Shown piece after piece: positions 1 to 8,700 of a DNA stretch of 64,000 nt. Both the position numbers and the translations under genes were made by a program. Position 1 is the first letter of the stretch; the number at the start of each line of letters is the position of its first letter. Source of the stretch: Tsukamurella sp040611135 (lineage in GTDB: Bacteria; Actinomycetota; Actinomycetes; Mycobacteriales; Mycobacteriaceae); NCBI RefSeq assembly GCF_040611135.1, contig NZ_JBEXNL010000007.1:124001-188000 (forward strand), written 5' to 3'. The notes beneath the pieces are model-generated. The model ran no database searches. It was not told the origin of the DNA and saw only the letters and a program-made list of their open reading frames with translations.

Positions 1-513
1 CCACCACAGGGCGCTGGAGTGCGCGAACCATGCGGTGAGCACCAGTGCCGCGAACACCCCCGCGCCGAGCACCAGCGCGACGAGGCCCAGCACCCGCGCC
101 GTCGTCGACTCGAACCGGCGGAACCGCTGCCGGCAGAACTCCTGGATCGCGTCGGCGGTGCTCTCGATGAGCGGGCGGAAGGTCTGCGTCGAGAAGGTCT
201 CCGCGAGGATCAACCGGTCACCGTCGAGCACGCCGGCGTCGCCGAGCGATTTGTCGCGCGCCAGCGGGGTGCCGCCCTCGCGGGCGAAGGTCCACGCGCC
301 GGTCGTCGAGAAGTCGTGGTCCGGGAAGATCTGTTCCAGCCCCGGGATCACCGAATCCATGACGACGGACAGCCGACGGCGGGCCAGTAGGCTCCGCTCG
401 ACGGAGTTCTCCCCCACCTCGACCAGGACGCGCACCTGCTCGGGGACGGCGGACCGCCCGGGGCCCGCCTGCTGCGTACCGGCTGCGGGCTCCGGGGTGA
501 TCGGGAAGACCAT
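1..513 (-). CDS. eccD: ESX membrane channel subunit EccD, N-terminal part (cut by window edge)
   Basis: EccD is the multi-spanning pore subunit of type VII secretion systems. The 171 codons visible here, read from an ATG at 513, give a cytoplasmic ubiquitin-like (YukD-type) domain at about residues 25-110. It contains the family-like stretches VRVLVEVGENSVERSLLARR and LGDAGVLDGDRLIL. A basic linker and the start of a first membrane helix (VLGLVALVLGAGVFAALVLT) follow at about residues 140-160. The start lies 6 nt after the stop of the upstream EspI-like gene, so the two are cotranscribed. The remaining membrane segments lie beyond the left edge. The identification rests on domain order and on position at the end of an ESX operon. 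Confidence 0.88.
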   Translation of the reverse strand, partial: MVFPITPEPAAGTQQAGPGRSAVPEQVRVLVEVGENSVERSLLARRRLSVVMDSVIPGLEQIFPDHDFSTTGAWTFAREGGTPLARDKSLGDAGVLDGDRLILAETFSTQTFRPLIESTADAIQEFCRQRFRRFESTTARVLGLVALVLGAGVFAALVLTAWFAHSSALWW

Positions 514-519
514 CTCGTG

Positions 520-2307
520 CTAGCGTCCCTCGCTCGTGCGCACCTGCTGCAGCTCCGCGAGCTTCTGCGCTGCCGGGGGCTCGTAGCCCGAGTTGAACCC
601 GTCGGCCAGGTCCGCGGCCAACTCCTCGAAGGCCCGGACCGTGCGCTTGCGCAGCAGGTCCAGGTCGATCGGCTGATCGGAGTCGAGGTGCGGGTCGTAC
701 GGGATCTCGTGAACGCGCAGCTTCTGGCCGGCCCGGAACAACTCGTCGAACTGCTCGACCGAGACGCTGCTGCGCCGCTTGGTGTGGTTGATCACCACGA
801 TCGTGTTCGCGAGCAGACCGTGCCAGCCGTGGTGCCGCAGCCAGTCGATCGTCGCGGCCACCTTGCGCACGCCGCGGGTGGTGGCCGAGGCCGGCAGGAT
901 CAGCGCCGAGGAGATCTCGAGGACACCGGTTCCCGTGAGGGTCTGCAGGCCGCGGCCCGCGTCGGCCAGCGCGAGGCTGTAGTGCGGGCGGAAGATCGAG
1001 TACAGGTCCAGCACGTCGTCGTAATCGGCGACGTCGCGGCCGTTGAACCGCCACGGGCTCGGAAGCACGTGCAGGTTGGTCGAGGTGACGGCGAGGTGCT
1101 TGTCGACCTGGTTGCGGTCCGACAGGTCGCTCTGCTGGATCAGGGTGCGCGCCGTCGACCCGCCCTGGTGCCACGCGGTCACCTGGTCGAGGTCGCCACC
1201 GTCGGGATCGAGGTCGAGGGCGACGACGTTGTCGGCGCGGGTGCGCTCGAGGATCTGGCCCAGAACACCGACGATGAGGGTGCCACCGGCATTGTCGGCG
1301 AACACGCTGGTGACGTGGAACTTGTTCTTCGGGACGCGGATGCGGTGCACCAGCTCGGCGTGTTCCTGATCGTTCGCGCTGGGGCCGATGTCCAGGCCCA
1401 TCCGGCGCAGGAAGGCGCGCCAGCCGGACACGCGGACCGCCGCGTCCGAGAACCGGATCTGCTGGTTGAACGAGGACGACGCCGTCGACATCGGCGCCGA
1501 GACCGACTCGCCCATCGGACGCATCGGGGCCTGCTGGTGCTGGGGCGGAGCGATCGGCGCCTGGCCGTTCTGCACCGGCGCGCCGTGCTGCCCGAAGGGC
1601 TGCGGCGACGCCGGGCGCTGGATCTGTCCGGACGCCTGGGGCGCCTGGAACTGACCGGTGGGCGGCACGGGCTGGAAGGGCGCCTGCTGGACAGGAGCGG
1701 CCTGCGCGGCGGGAGCCTGTGGGGCCTGCGGGCTCGCGAACCCGTTCTGCCCCTGCCACTGCTGCGGGACCGGCACGGGCGACGAGACCCCCGCGCCCTG
1801 CTGGGTGGGCACCTGCGCGGCGACGGGCTTCGGCGCGGCCTTCTCGGCGGGAACCGCCGCGGGCGCGGGGAGCGCGGGCTCGTCGGACGGCGCGGGCTCG
1901 GACCGGTCCGAGACCGCCTCGTCGGCCTTCGGGACCCCGGCCTTCGCATCCGACGTCGGGGCACCGCCGGCATCGACGGACGCGGCCGGCGTCGACGGGC
2001 CCACCGGCTCGTCGTCGATCACGGGCTGCTCCGCGGTGGGCCGCTCGTCTCCGGGGACGACCAGGGGTGAGCTCGCCACCACGGTCGGGACGACGCCCGC
2101 CACGTCGAGGTCATCGACCTCGGGCAGTGCGGGTTCCTCCCACTCGCCGCTCACCGGTTCGGACACGAGTCCGGCGGGGGCGGTCGGGCGGATCACCGGC
2201 GCGGCGGCGGTATCGGTCGAGGGCAGCACCGGGGCCGCGGTGGTGTTCTCACCATGGCCGTTTTGCGGCACAAAAGGCACCCGAACGTTCGTAGCTGCGT
2301 CGCTCAT
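520..2307 (-). CDS. EspI-like MinD/ParA-family ESX protein with degenerate P-loop
   Basis: This 595-aa protein has a long N-terminal half rich in Pro, Gln, Ala and Glu (about residues 1-290, probably disordered). A ParA/MinD-type domain follows at about residues 300-580, as in ESX-1 EspI and the Rv3888c type of ESX-2. The nucleotide-binding loop reads SVFADNAGGTLIVG where the family has KGGVGKT, so both lysines are missing. The DLDPDGGD segment that follows the loop in the fold is kept. I chose the ATG at 2307, which has AGAGAGG about 8 nt upstream, over a GTG at 2316. It sits between espG and eccD. The role is inferred: a partner of the EccC motor or of substrates, probably not an efficient ATPase. 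Confidence 0.8.
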   Translation of the reverse strand: MSDAATNVRVPFVPQNGHGENTTAAPVLPSTDTAAAPVIRPTAPAGLVSEPVSGEWEEPALPEVDDLDVAGVVPTVVASSPLVVPGDERPTAEQPVIDDEPVGPSTPAASVDAGGAPTSDAKAGVPKADEAVSDRSEPAPSDEPALPAPAAVPAEKAAPKPVAAQVPTQQGAGVSSPVPVPQQWQGQNGFASPQAPQAPAAQAAPVQQAPFQPVPPTGQFQAPQASGQIQRPASPQPFGQHGAPVQNGQAPIAPPQHQQAPMRPMGESVSAPMSTASSSFNQQIRFSDAAVRVSGWRAFLRRMGLDIGPSANDQEHAELVHRIRVPKNKFHVTSVFADNAGGTLIVGVLGQILERTRADNVVALDLDPDGGDLDQVTAWHQGGSTARTLIQQSDLSDRNQVDKHLAVTSTNLHVLPSPWRFNGRDVADYDDVLDLYSIFRPHYSLALADAGRGLQTLTGTGVLEISSALILPASATTRGVRKVAATIDWLRHHGWHGLLANTIVVINHTKRRSSVSVEQFDELFRAGQKLRVHEIPYDPHLDSDQPIDLDLLRKRTVRAFEELAADLADGFNSGYEPPAAQKLAELQQVRTSEGR

Positions 2308-2385
2308 GGACTGCACCTCTCTTACTCATCAGTATGTTTGCAGATTAATACACGAGCAGGTCAGAGAGCCAGAGGGGTGGGGCTC

Positions 2386-3249
2386 TCAGTTCGCGGTATC
2401 GAACCATCCGGCGGAACCGCCGCGCTCGACCAGTTCCACGAGCCCCTCGGCGAACCTCCGCCGGGTCCCGGGGCTGATCGTCACGTCGAGCAACCCGCCG
2501 GATCCGCGCTGCGTGGTCGACAGCACGCGGCCGGAATCGGTGTCCATCACGCCGACCGCCCACCGCGCCTGCACCCGAACGCCACTGGAATCCACACGGT
2601 GGTAGACGATCTCGGTCCGTCGACCGGAGTACCGCGCGACCTCCACCAGGAGGTCGATGGTCTGCGGCGACAGGTCGTGCTCCCGTAGCCTGCCGCGGAT
2701 GGCCCGTTCACTGCGGGCGTCGCCCACGGAGGGATCGAAGGTCGCGACGATCTCCGCGAGCTCGGCGGCGTCGACGGTGAGCGAGTCGAACTCGGCCGGC
2801 TCCCGGGCACCGAGCACTCGCCAGAAGGGTTCCACGATCGTCGCGTCGAAGTCCTCGCGGTCGGTCGTGAACCCCTGGACCGTGAACTGATCGTCGTTGC
2901 GGAACGCGACGACCACCTGACCGGCGCGCCGCACGGCCGCCCCGCGCAGCACCGCGTCGCCGTCGAAGACGCGGATCGCGAGCTCGGCGGTCGGCGACTG
3001 CAGCACCCGAAGCCACTGCGCCACCTGTGCATCGACGCGCCCCGCGCCGTCGACCAGGCCCGCCGCGAGGAGGCCGGGCATCACGGCGAGGTCGACCATC
3101 AGCTGGTCGTCCGGCCGGTAGACGGTGGGGTGGACCGCCAGGACGATCGGCGCCAACTCCGTGACATCGGACAGCCGCATCAACAGCAGCAGTTCGTCGA
3201 CGTCGACGGCGAAGGCGGACAGCTTCGCCGCCTGTTCCTCGCGCAGCAC
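2386..3249 (-). CDS. espG: EspG-type ESX chaperone for PE/PPE proteins
   Basis: EspG proteins are cytosolic chaperones that bind the hydrophobic tip of cognate PPE proteins and keep PE-PPE pairs soluble for export. This 287-aa protein has the expected length, and it starts LREEQAAKLSAFAVDVDELL after the initiator. It has the alternating strand/helix pattern of the family, for example VVVAFRNDDQFTVQGFTTDRE. The reading frame stays open upstream past esxA, but an AGGAGG at 3260-3265, 10 nt before a GTG at 3249, marks the start. It lies immediately after the esx pair, as espG2 does in ESX-2. Function is inferred from this order and from family resemblance; no catalytic residues are expected. Confidence 0.8.
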   Translation of the reverse strand: MLREEQAAKLSAFAVDVDELLLLMRLSDVTELAPIVLAVHPTVYRPDDQLMVDLAVMPGLLAAGLVDGAGRVDAQVAQWLRVLQSPTAELAIRVFDGDAVLRGAAVRRAGQVVVAFRNDDQFTVQGFTTDREDFDATIVEPFWRVLGAREPAEFDSLTVDAAELAEIVATFDPSVGDARSERAIRGRLREHDLSPQTIDLLVEVARYSGRRTEIVYHRVDSSGVRVQARWAVGVMDTDSGRVLSTTQRGSGGLLDVTISPGTRRRFAEGLVELVERGGSAGWFDTAN

Positions 3250-3305
3250 AGCTACCCGCCCTCCTGGTTCCCTGCGGGGCCGGCACACGACCGGCCCCGA
3301 TCGTT

Positions 3306-3608
3306 CTAGACGCCGTAGAGGCCCGCGGCCTGCGCCTGGCCGGCCTGATGGATCGTGGCGGCGGTCTGGATGTTCACGCCGGTCTTGCGGATCGCCATGG
3401 CGAGGTTCTCGTTGGCCTTGAGGCACACCTCGTGGACGTGCTGGTAGCTCTCCTGGTCCACACCGACCCAGTTGCCCGCGTTGAGGTTCGCGGTGTTGTT
3501 CGCGGTCAGCTCAGCGATGTTGGCGTCGGCCACCGCGGCCGCCTTGTTCAGCGACAGGGAGGTCACGTCGTAGCTGGTGTAGTCGACCTTGATCAAGGGT
3601 GAGGTCAT
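3306..3608 (-). CDS. WXG100-family ESX substrate, EsxA-like
   Basis: This 100-aa helical-hairpin protein has the WXG turn at W47-V48-G49 (NWVGVDQESY). WXG100 proteins are exported as heterodimers by type VII secretion, and the partner is the gene 29 nt upstream. The C-terminus (QAQAAGLYGV) lacks the YxxxD/E secretion signal. A single cysteine, C62, sits at the start of the second helix, which is unusual in this family. The start is an ATG at 3608, which matches the usual 95-105 aa length. The exact paralogue (EsxA, EsxC or another) cannot be assigned from sequence alone. Confidence 0.88.
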   Translation of the reverse strand: MTSPLIKVDYTSYDVTSLSLNKAAAVADANIAELTANNTANLNAGNWVGVDQESYQHVHEVCLKANENLAMAIRKTGVNIQTAATIHQAGQAQAAGLYGV

Positions 3609-3637
3609 CGTCGTTGTCCTTCGGTGGTAGCGGCGGT

Positions 3638-3943
3638 CTAGACGACGTAGCCGGTGAACAGGCCGCCGGCGTCGCCGTCGGTGCTGGAGATGAGGCCGCC
3701 GTTGCGGCCCAGGGCCTCGGCCACGGCCTCGAGCTTCTGCTGCTCGGCGTTGCACACGGCGATGAGCTCCTCCATGTGTGCGGAGGCCTTGTTCGTGGTG
3801 TCACCGGCGTTGGCGGCGCGGTAGGCCTCGGCCGTCGTGCGCACGAACTTGATGTTCGCGAGTGTCGTCGCGGCGACGTCGTGGGTCTTCGCGGTACCGG
3901 CGGCGTGCGTGACGGTGTTCAGCTCGTAGATCTGCGGGGGCAT
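3638..3943 (-). CDS. WXG100-like partner, EsxB-like, without a WXG motif
   Basis: This 101-aa, predominantly helical protein occupies the esxB position, before the esxA-like gene. A strong GGAGG lies just before the ATG at 3943. At the expected turn (about residues 41-52, YRAANAGDTTNK) there is no tryptophan and no WXG, and no YxxxD/E motif is present near the C-terminus. The tail is Gly/Ser/Asp-rich (LGRNGGLISSTDGDAGGLF). One cysteine, C64, lies near the equivalent point to C62 of the partner. Size and position support an Esx partner, but the motif losses make it an unusual member. Confidence 0.75.
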   Translation of the reverse strand: MPPQIYELNTVTHAAGTAKTHDVAATTLANIKFVRTTAEAYRAANAGDTTNKASAHMEELIAVCNAEQQKLEAVAEALGRNGGLISSTDGDAGGLFTGYVV

Positions 3944-3992
3944 GATTCCTCCAGTTCAGAGTTGTGTCGGTCGATGTTCGCTACGGCGGGGA

Positions 3993-5375
3993 TCAGCGCG
4001 CCTCCCCACTCGCCGGCACGTCGACGGGAACGGATTCGAACTCGGGCACCGAGTCCTGATAGACCGGGACGGCCGCGGTGTCCGGCACCACGATCCGTTC
4101 ACGTTGCTTGCCCTTCGACCGCGCGACCGGCGCGGTGGTCCCCGTGGGAAGGACGGGCCGCAGCGGCTCGACCGCCACCCGCGGGACGGGCGGGGGCGGG
4201 GGAGCCACCGTCAGGCCGTCCGTCATCCAGTTCGACGGTGCCACCACCTGCGGCAGCGCCGCGGTCGCTCCCGGCACGGCCCGCAGGGCCGCCGCCGAAC
4301 TCGTGGACCGCTCGCCGCGGGACATCCGTTCGAGCGTGGGCGACCCGGGCCGGGCTCCGTAGTACCCGACGGTGCCGGTGCGGTTCTCGGCGCTGACGCC
4401 GCCGATGAGCGCGCTCATCGGCTGGTAGACGACACCGCCGGCCACGCCGCCGCCGACGGCCTGGGCGCCCCCGCCCGCGCCCTGCAGGACCTGCTGGACG
4501 CCGGTGGCCGCAACGCCGCCCGCCACACCCGCGACCTGCGGCGCGGTACCGCCGAGCTGCTGCACGAGCGCGCCGCCCAGCCGCTGTCCGGTGGTGGAGC
4601 GCACGGCGCCCGGAGTGTCGCGCGACTGCGACTCCGCGGTGGCGGCGTTCGACGCGACCTGCTCGAACCGTTGCGCGTTGATCGCGACGCTCTGGGCGAG
4701 CTTGGTGCCGGTGAGCACGCCACCCGCGACGCGCATCGCGAGCATACTGGCCGTGGCCTGCGCGCCCTGCGCCGCGAGGGTCATCTTCGTGACCACCGCA
4801 TCGCCGACCGATGCGGCGCCGGCCGCGGCGGCGGGAATCGGTACGCCGATGGCCGTGGCCATGGGCTTCGGCGGGATGAAGGGCTCGAAGGTCATGTTGG
4901 CGACCGAGTTCGCCAAGTACACCGCCATCATCGACGCGTTCTGCGCCCACATGGCCGCGTACTGCGCCTCGTTCGCGGCGATGGCCGCGGTGTTCACGCC
5001 GAGGAAGTTCGTCGCGTTGAGCACCCCGTTGGTGATGTGGTTCTGCGCAATCTCCGGCAACTGGGCCATCCCGGCGAGCGCCGCCGAGTAGTCCGCCGCC
5101 TGCTTGGTGTGCCGGGTGGAGGCGAGCAGCGCCTGGACCCGCACGGCCTCGTTGTGCGCCATGTACATCGCGACGTTGCGCGTCATCAGCGCCGTCTCCG
5201 GAGCCTGCCAGGACGCCGCGAGGCGCGGGAGCAGGGAACCGAGGAAGACCGAGCGCGCGCTCACCGACGCCGCCACCGAGGCCCACGCAGCAGCTGCGGC
5301 CGTGGCCGGCGCGGGGCCGGCCCCGGACATGAGGCGGCCCACGTTGACCTCGGGCGGAAGCGCAGGGAATGTCAC
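3993..5375 (-). CDS. PPE-family ESX substrate
   Basis: This 460-aa protein begins MTFPALPPEVNVGRLMSGAG, with the Pro-Pro-Glu motif at residues 7-9. The long helical PPE domain covers about residues 1-180. The conserved tryptophan is W56 in SWQAPETALM, where most PPE proteins have W-x-G. The C-terminal 280 residues are low-complexity (Ala, Gly, Val, Pro, Thr) and show no recognisable domain. Translation starts at a GTG 15 nt after the PE stop. PE and PPE proteins form cis heterodimers that are exported through ESX with an EspG chaperone, and both partners are in this operon. Confidence 0.88.
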   Translation of the reverse strand: MTFPALPPEVNVGRLMSGAGPAPATAAAAAWASVAASVSARSVFLGSLLPRLAASWQAPETALMTRNVAMYMAHNEAVRVQALLASTRHTKQAADYSAALAGMAQLPEIAQNHITNGVLNATNFLGVNTAAIAANEAQYAAMWAQNASMMAVYLANSVANMTFEPFIPPKPMATAIGVPIPAAAAGAASVGDAVVTKMTLAAQGAQATASMLAMRVAGGVLTGTKLAQSVAINAQRFEQVASNAATAESQSRDTPGAVRSTTGQRLGGALVQQLGGTAPQVAGVAGGVAATGVQQVLQGAGGGAQAVGGGVAGGVVYQPMSALIGGVSAENRTGTVGYYGARPGSPTLERMSRGERSTSSAAALRAVPGATAALPQVVAPSNWMTDGLTVAPPPPPVPRVAVEPLRPVLPTGTTAPVARSKGKQRERIVVPDTAAVPVYQDSVPEFESVPVDVPASGEAR

Positions 5376-5390
5376 GACATCACACTCACG

Positions 5391-5678
5391 TCAGAACTGG
5401 ACGGCGTTGTCGGCCATGATGTAGGTCGACGCGACGGCGGAGAGGCTGACACCGTACTGGGCCACCTCCGCATGATCGACCACGGAGGTCGCGAGGAAGT
5501 TCGCCGCGTGCGCGGCGGAACCCGCCGAGACCAGCAGCGACACGTCGTCGGCGCCCGCAGGCACCACCGCGCCGATGGTGCCCGCGGCGCCACCGATCAA
5601 GCCCGAGGTGGTGGCGACGTTCGCCAGGACCTCGTTGGTTCCTGCCAAGAGCTGTATAGGCGCCACGTTCAGGCCCAC
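5391..5678 (-). CDS. PE-like partner protein
   Basis: This 95-aa helical protein sits immediately before the PPE gene, the standard PE-PPE arrangement. The literal Pro-Glu pair near residue 8 is missing (NVAPIQLL). A good type VII secretion signal, YxxxD, is visible as Y86-IMA-D90 near the C-terminus. It is probably the operon-encoded partner that carries the export signal, since neither Esx protein has one. The start is a GTG at 5678 preceded by AAGGGG. An 82-nt gap separates it from eccC. Confidence 0.8.
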   Translation of the reverse strand: MGLNVAPIQLLAGTNEVLANVATTSGLIGGAAGTIGAVVPAGADDVSLLVSAGSAAHAANFLATSVVDHAEVAQYGVSLSAVASTYIMADNAVQF

Positions 5679-5760
5679 CTGCTATCCCCTTTACTTGATT
5701 TTCAAGTTGCAACTAAAACAGAATTGTCAAACTTCGTCAATCCCCGGTTGTCCAGAATTC

Positions 5761-8700
5761 TCATCCCCAAACGTCCTCCGCGGCGACCGACTCGTCCCGC
5801 CGCACCCCGTTCCAGGCGACCTGCACCATGTCCGACGGTGCGCCGCGGCCCGGATGGAATCGCCCGCGGCCCGGGATGCCGAAGCGCTGCCCCCGCTCAC
5901 CTGCGATGTTGAGGTTGAACTTGTCCGCCGACAGGGCCAGCGCCATCGAGCTGTGCGTGTCCAGGAACTGGATCAGCGGGTCCGAACTGGCCTTGTACAA
6001 GAACTCGGTGTCGTTGAGGACGACGATCACGTGGAAGCCGCGAATGACACCGTCGTTCATCAGCTTCACGGTCTGGGTGAGGGGGTTGGCGCGGTCGCCG
6101 CGCGCCACGACCGCGTCGTAGTCGTCGATGATGAGGAACACCTCGGGCCCCGTCCACCAGTCCCGTCGCGCGAGCGCCGCGCTGTCGGCGGCGTCGGGGA
6201 CGCGGCGGTAGGTGACCTCGTTCGGGTCGGTCTCGCCCTCCCCCATCCACTCCACGAGCTTGTCCTGCCACCTGCGCAGGAAGTCGTAGAGGTCGGAGCC
6301 GTGCAGCCCGAGGTTCTTCGGGTTCGGGGCGAAGGCGCCCCGGTGCACGCGCTTGGGGTCGAGCAGTGCGATGGCGCCGTCGTCGATCGTGGGATACCGG
6401 CGGCTGATCGCCTCGATCAGCGTGTGCACGAGGGCGGATCGGCCCGAGCCGCCCTCGCCCACCACGAACATGTGCGCCTCGCGGCCGAAGTCCGCGACGG
6501 CGAGGCCGCCGTCGCTCTCGCGCACACCGAAGGGCAGGCGCACCCGCTCGCGCTCGCTCGCGGCAGCCGGAATCACGGAGAAGAGGTCGTCCTGCAGCAC
6601 GATCTCCGGAAGCGCGAGGAGCTTGGGCGCCGTCACGCCGGAGGTGTTGGCCCGGCGGATCCGCTCGACGACCTCCTCGATGCCGGCGCTGAGCGTCTCG
6701 GGCGAACTGTCGCCGTCGGCGCGGGGGAGCGCCACCAACGCGAGCAACTCGCGATCGGTCGTGATCACGTGACCGGCCCGGTCCGGGACCACCTTGTTGC
6801 GCTGCGAGTTCACCACGGACATGTCGTAACTCGCGGTGGACACCCGGCCCTCGATGATGGTGTGCATGTGGCTCGCGAGACCGCGCAGAACCGTGTTCCG
6901 CGCGGTGGTCACCACGAAGTGGACGCCGTAGTTCAGCGCACCGGAGGCCAGCGCCTCCAACACGGCGACCTTGTCCTCGAACACGCCGCCCTCGGTGACC
7001 GCGGCATCGAAGCCGTCGATCACGATGAAGACGTCGCCGAAGGCGTCCTCGGCGTTGACCTCCGCAGCCGGATCGCTGCGCAGCCGGCGGTACTCGGCCA
7101 TCGAGTTGACCCGGTACTTGCGGAAGAGTTTGACACGCTGATCGATCAGGTCCGACATCTGGGACACGATCCGGTTGATCGCATCCTCCTCCGCGCGGGT
7201 CGCGATCCGGGAGACGTGCGGCAGGTCCTCGAGTCGCATCCAGCCGCCGCCGGTGTAGTCGACCACGAAGAACTGCACCTGCTCCGGGGAGTGGGTCAAC
7301 GCGAGCGAGGTCACGAGGGTCATCGCCGCCGTGGTCTTGCCCTTCTGCGGCGCACCGTAGATCAGCACGTTGCCCTGGCCGCCGGACAGGTCCAGCTCCC
7401 AGACGGGCTGCTGGTGTTTGGCGGGGTCGTCGAACACGCCGAAGGGCGCCTTGAGCGTGGCGGGTGTGGTCACCTTCGGCGCCTCCCACTCGTCCGCGCT
7501 CAACGACGGTGCCACCGCGTCCAGCGTGGTCGAGGTCAGCTCGGGCAGCCACGGCTTGTAGGCCGGGCGCGCGGGGGCCTGCGTCAGCAACTCCTTGACC
7601 ACTGTGAACACCGTCGGCGCCGCGAGCAGTTCCTCCTCGGTCCGCACGATCTCGTCGTCCTCGACGATCTCGGCGGCGAGGTCCGGGATGTCCACGCGGC
7701 GGGCCGTGAATCCGCGCGAGGACAGGTCGTCGGCGGTCGGTTGGACCACCTCGCGGACCACCGGCTCGGGAGCCGCCTCCGGCGCGAAGTAGGGCTTGCC
7801 GGTGAATCCCGCGTAGAACCGGATCAGGTCGTCCTCGTGGAGCGTCTTGATCAGGCCGTTGCCGGGCTTGCCGGGGAGGTTCTTCGCATCGGGGACACCG
7901 ATCACCGCACGCGAATCGCCGGCGGTGCCGGTACGAAGTGCGATGTGGTAGTGGATGTTCGACTCCAGGCCACGGGAGCGGGCCATCTCCGCGTTCTGCG
8001 ACGCGAGCAGCAGGTGCACACCCACGGACCGGCCGACGCGCCCGATCTGGCTGAAGATGTTGACGAACTCGGGCTTGGCCTCGAGGAGCTCGGTGTACTC
8101 GTCGATGAGCACGAGCAGCGCGGGCATCGGCTCGAGATCCGGGCAGTGCCCCGATTCGCGGGCCTTCTCGTACTCGGTGAGCCCGATGATGTTGAACGAC
8201 GGGTACTTCGCGGCGGCGCTGTCGAAGAGCTGCTGGCGCCGCTTGAGCTCGCCGGTGATGACCTCCATCATGCGATCGACCATGCTCTCGGACTTCTCGA
8301 GGTTGGTCACCACGGCCGCGACGTGCGGGATGTCCTCCATGCCCTGATAGGTCGCGCCGCCCTTGAAGTCCACGAGGAGCAGGTTCAGCATCGACGGCGG
8401 ATGGAACAGGCACGCGTCGAGCACGAGGCAGCGCAGGAACTCCGACTTGCCCGAGCCCGAGGTGCCGATCATCTCGCCGTGCGGACCGGTGCCGCCCTGG
8501 CTCGCCTCGCGCATGTTGAGGAAGATCCGGGTCCCGTCGGGCGCGAAGCCGATCGGGAAGTTGAGCCGACGGGGGTCGTCGAACCGCTTGATGCGCTGCC
8601 AGAAGTCGACGACGTCGATGGCCCCGGGATCGTCGACCTGCACGAGGTTCGCCCAATCACGACCGGTGTCGTGCCGCTCCTTGGAGAGCAGCGAGGCGGT

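Noticed and set aside
5897..8656. 919-aa open frame on the minus strand within eccC
   Set aside because: Out-of-frame shadow with Arg/Gly/Pro-rich composition; the in-frame EccC motifs lie in the other frame.
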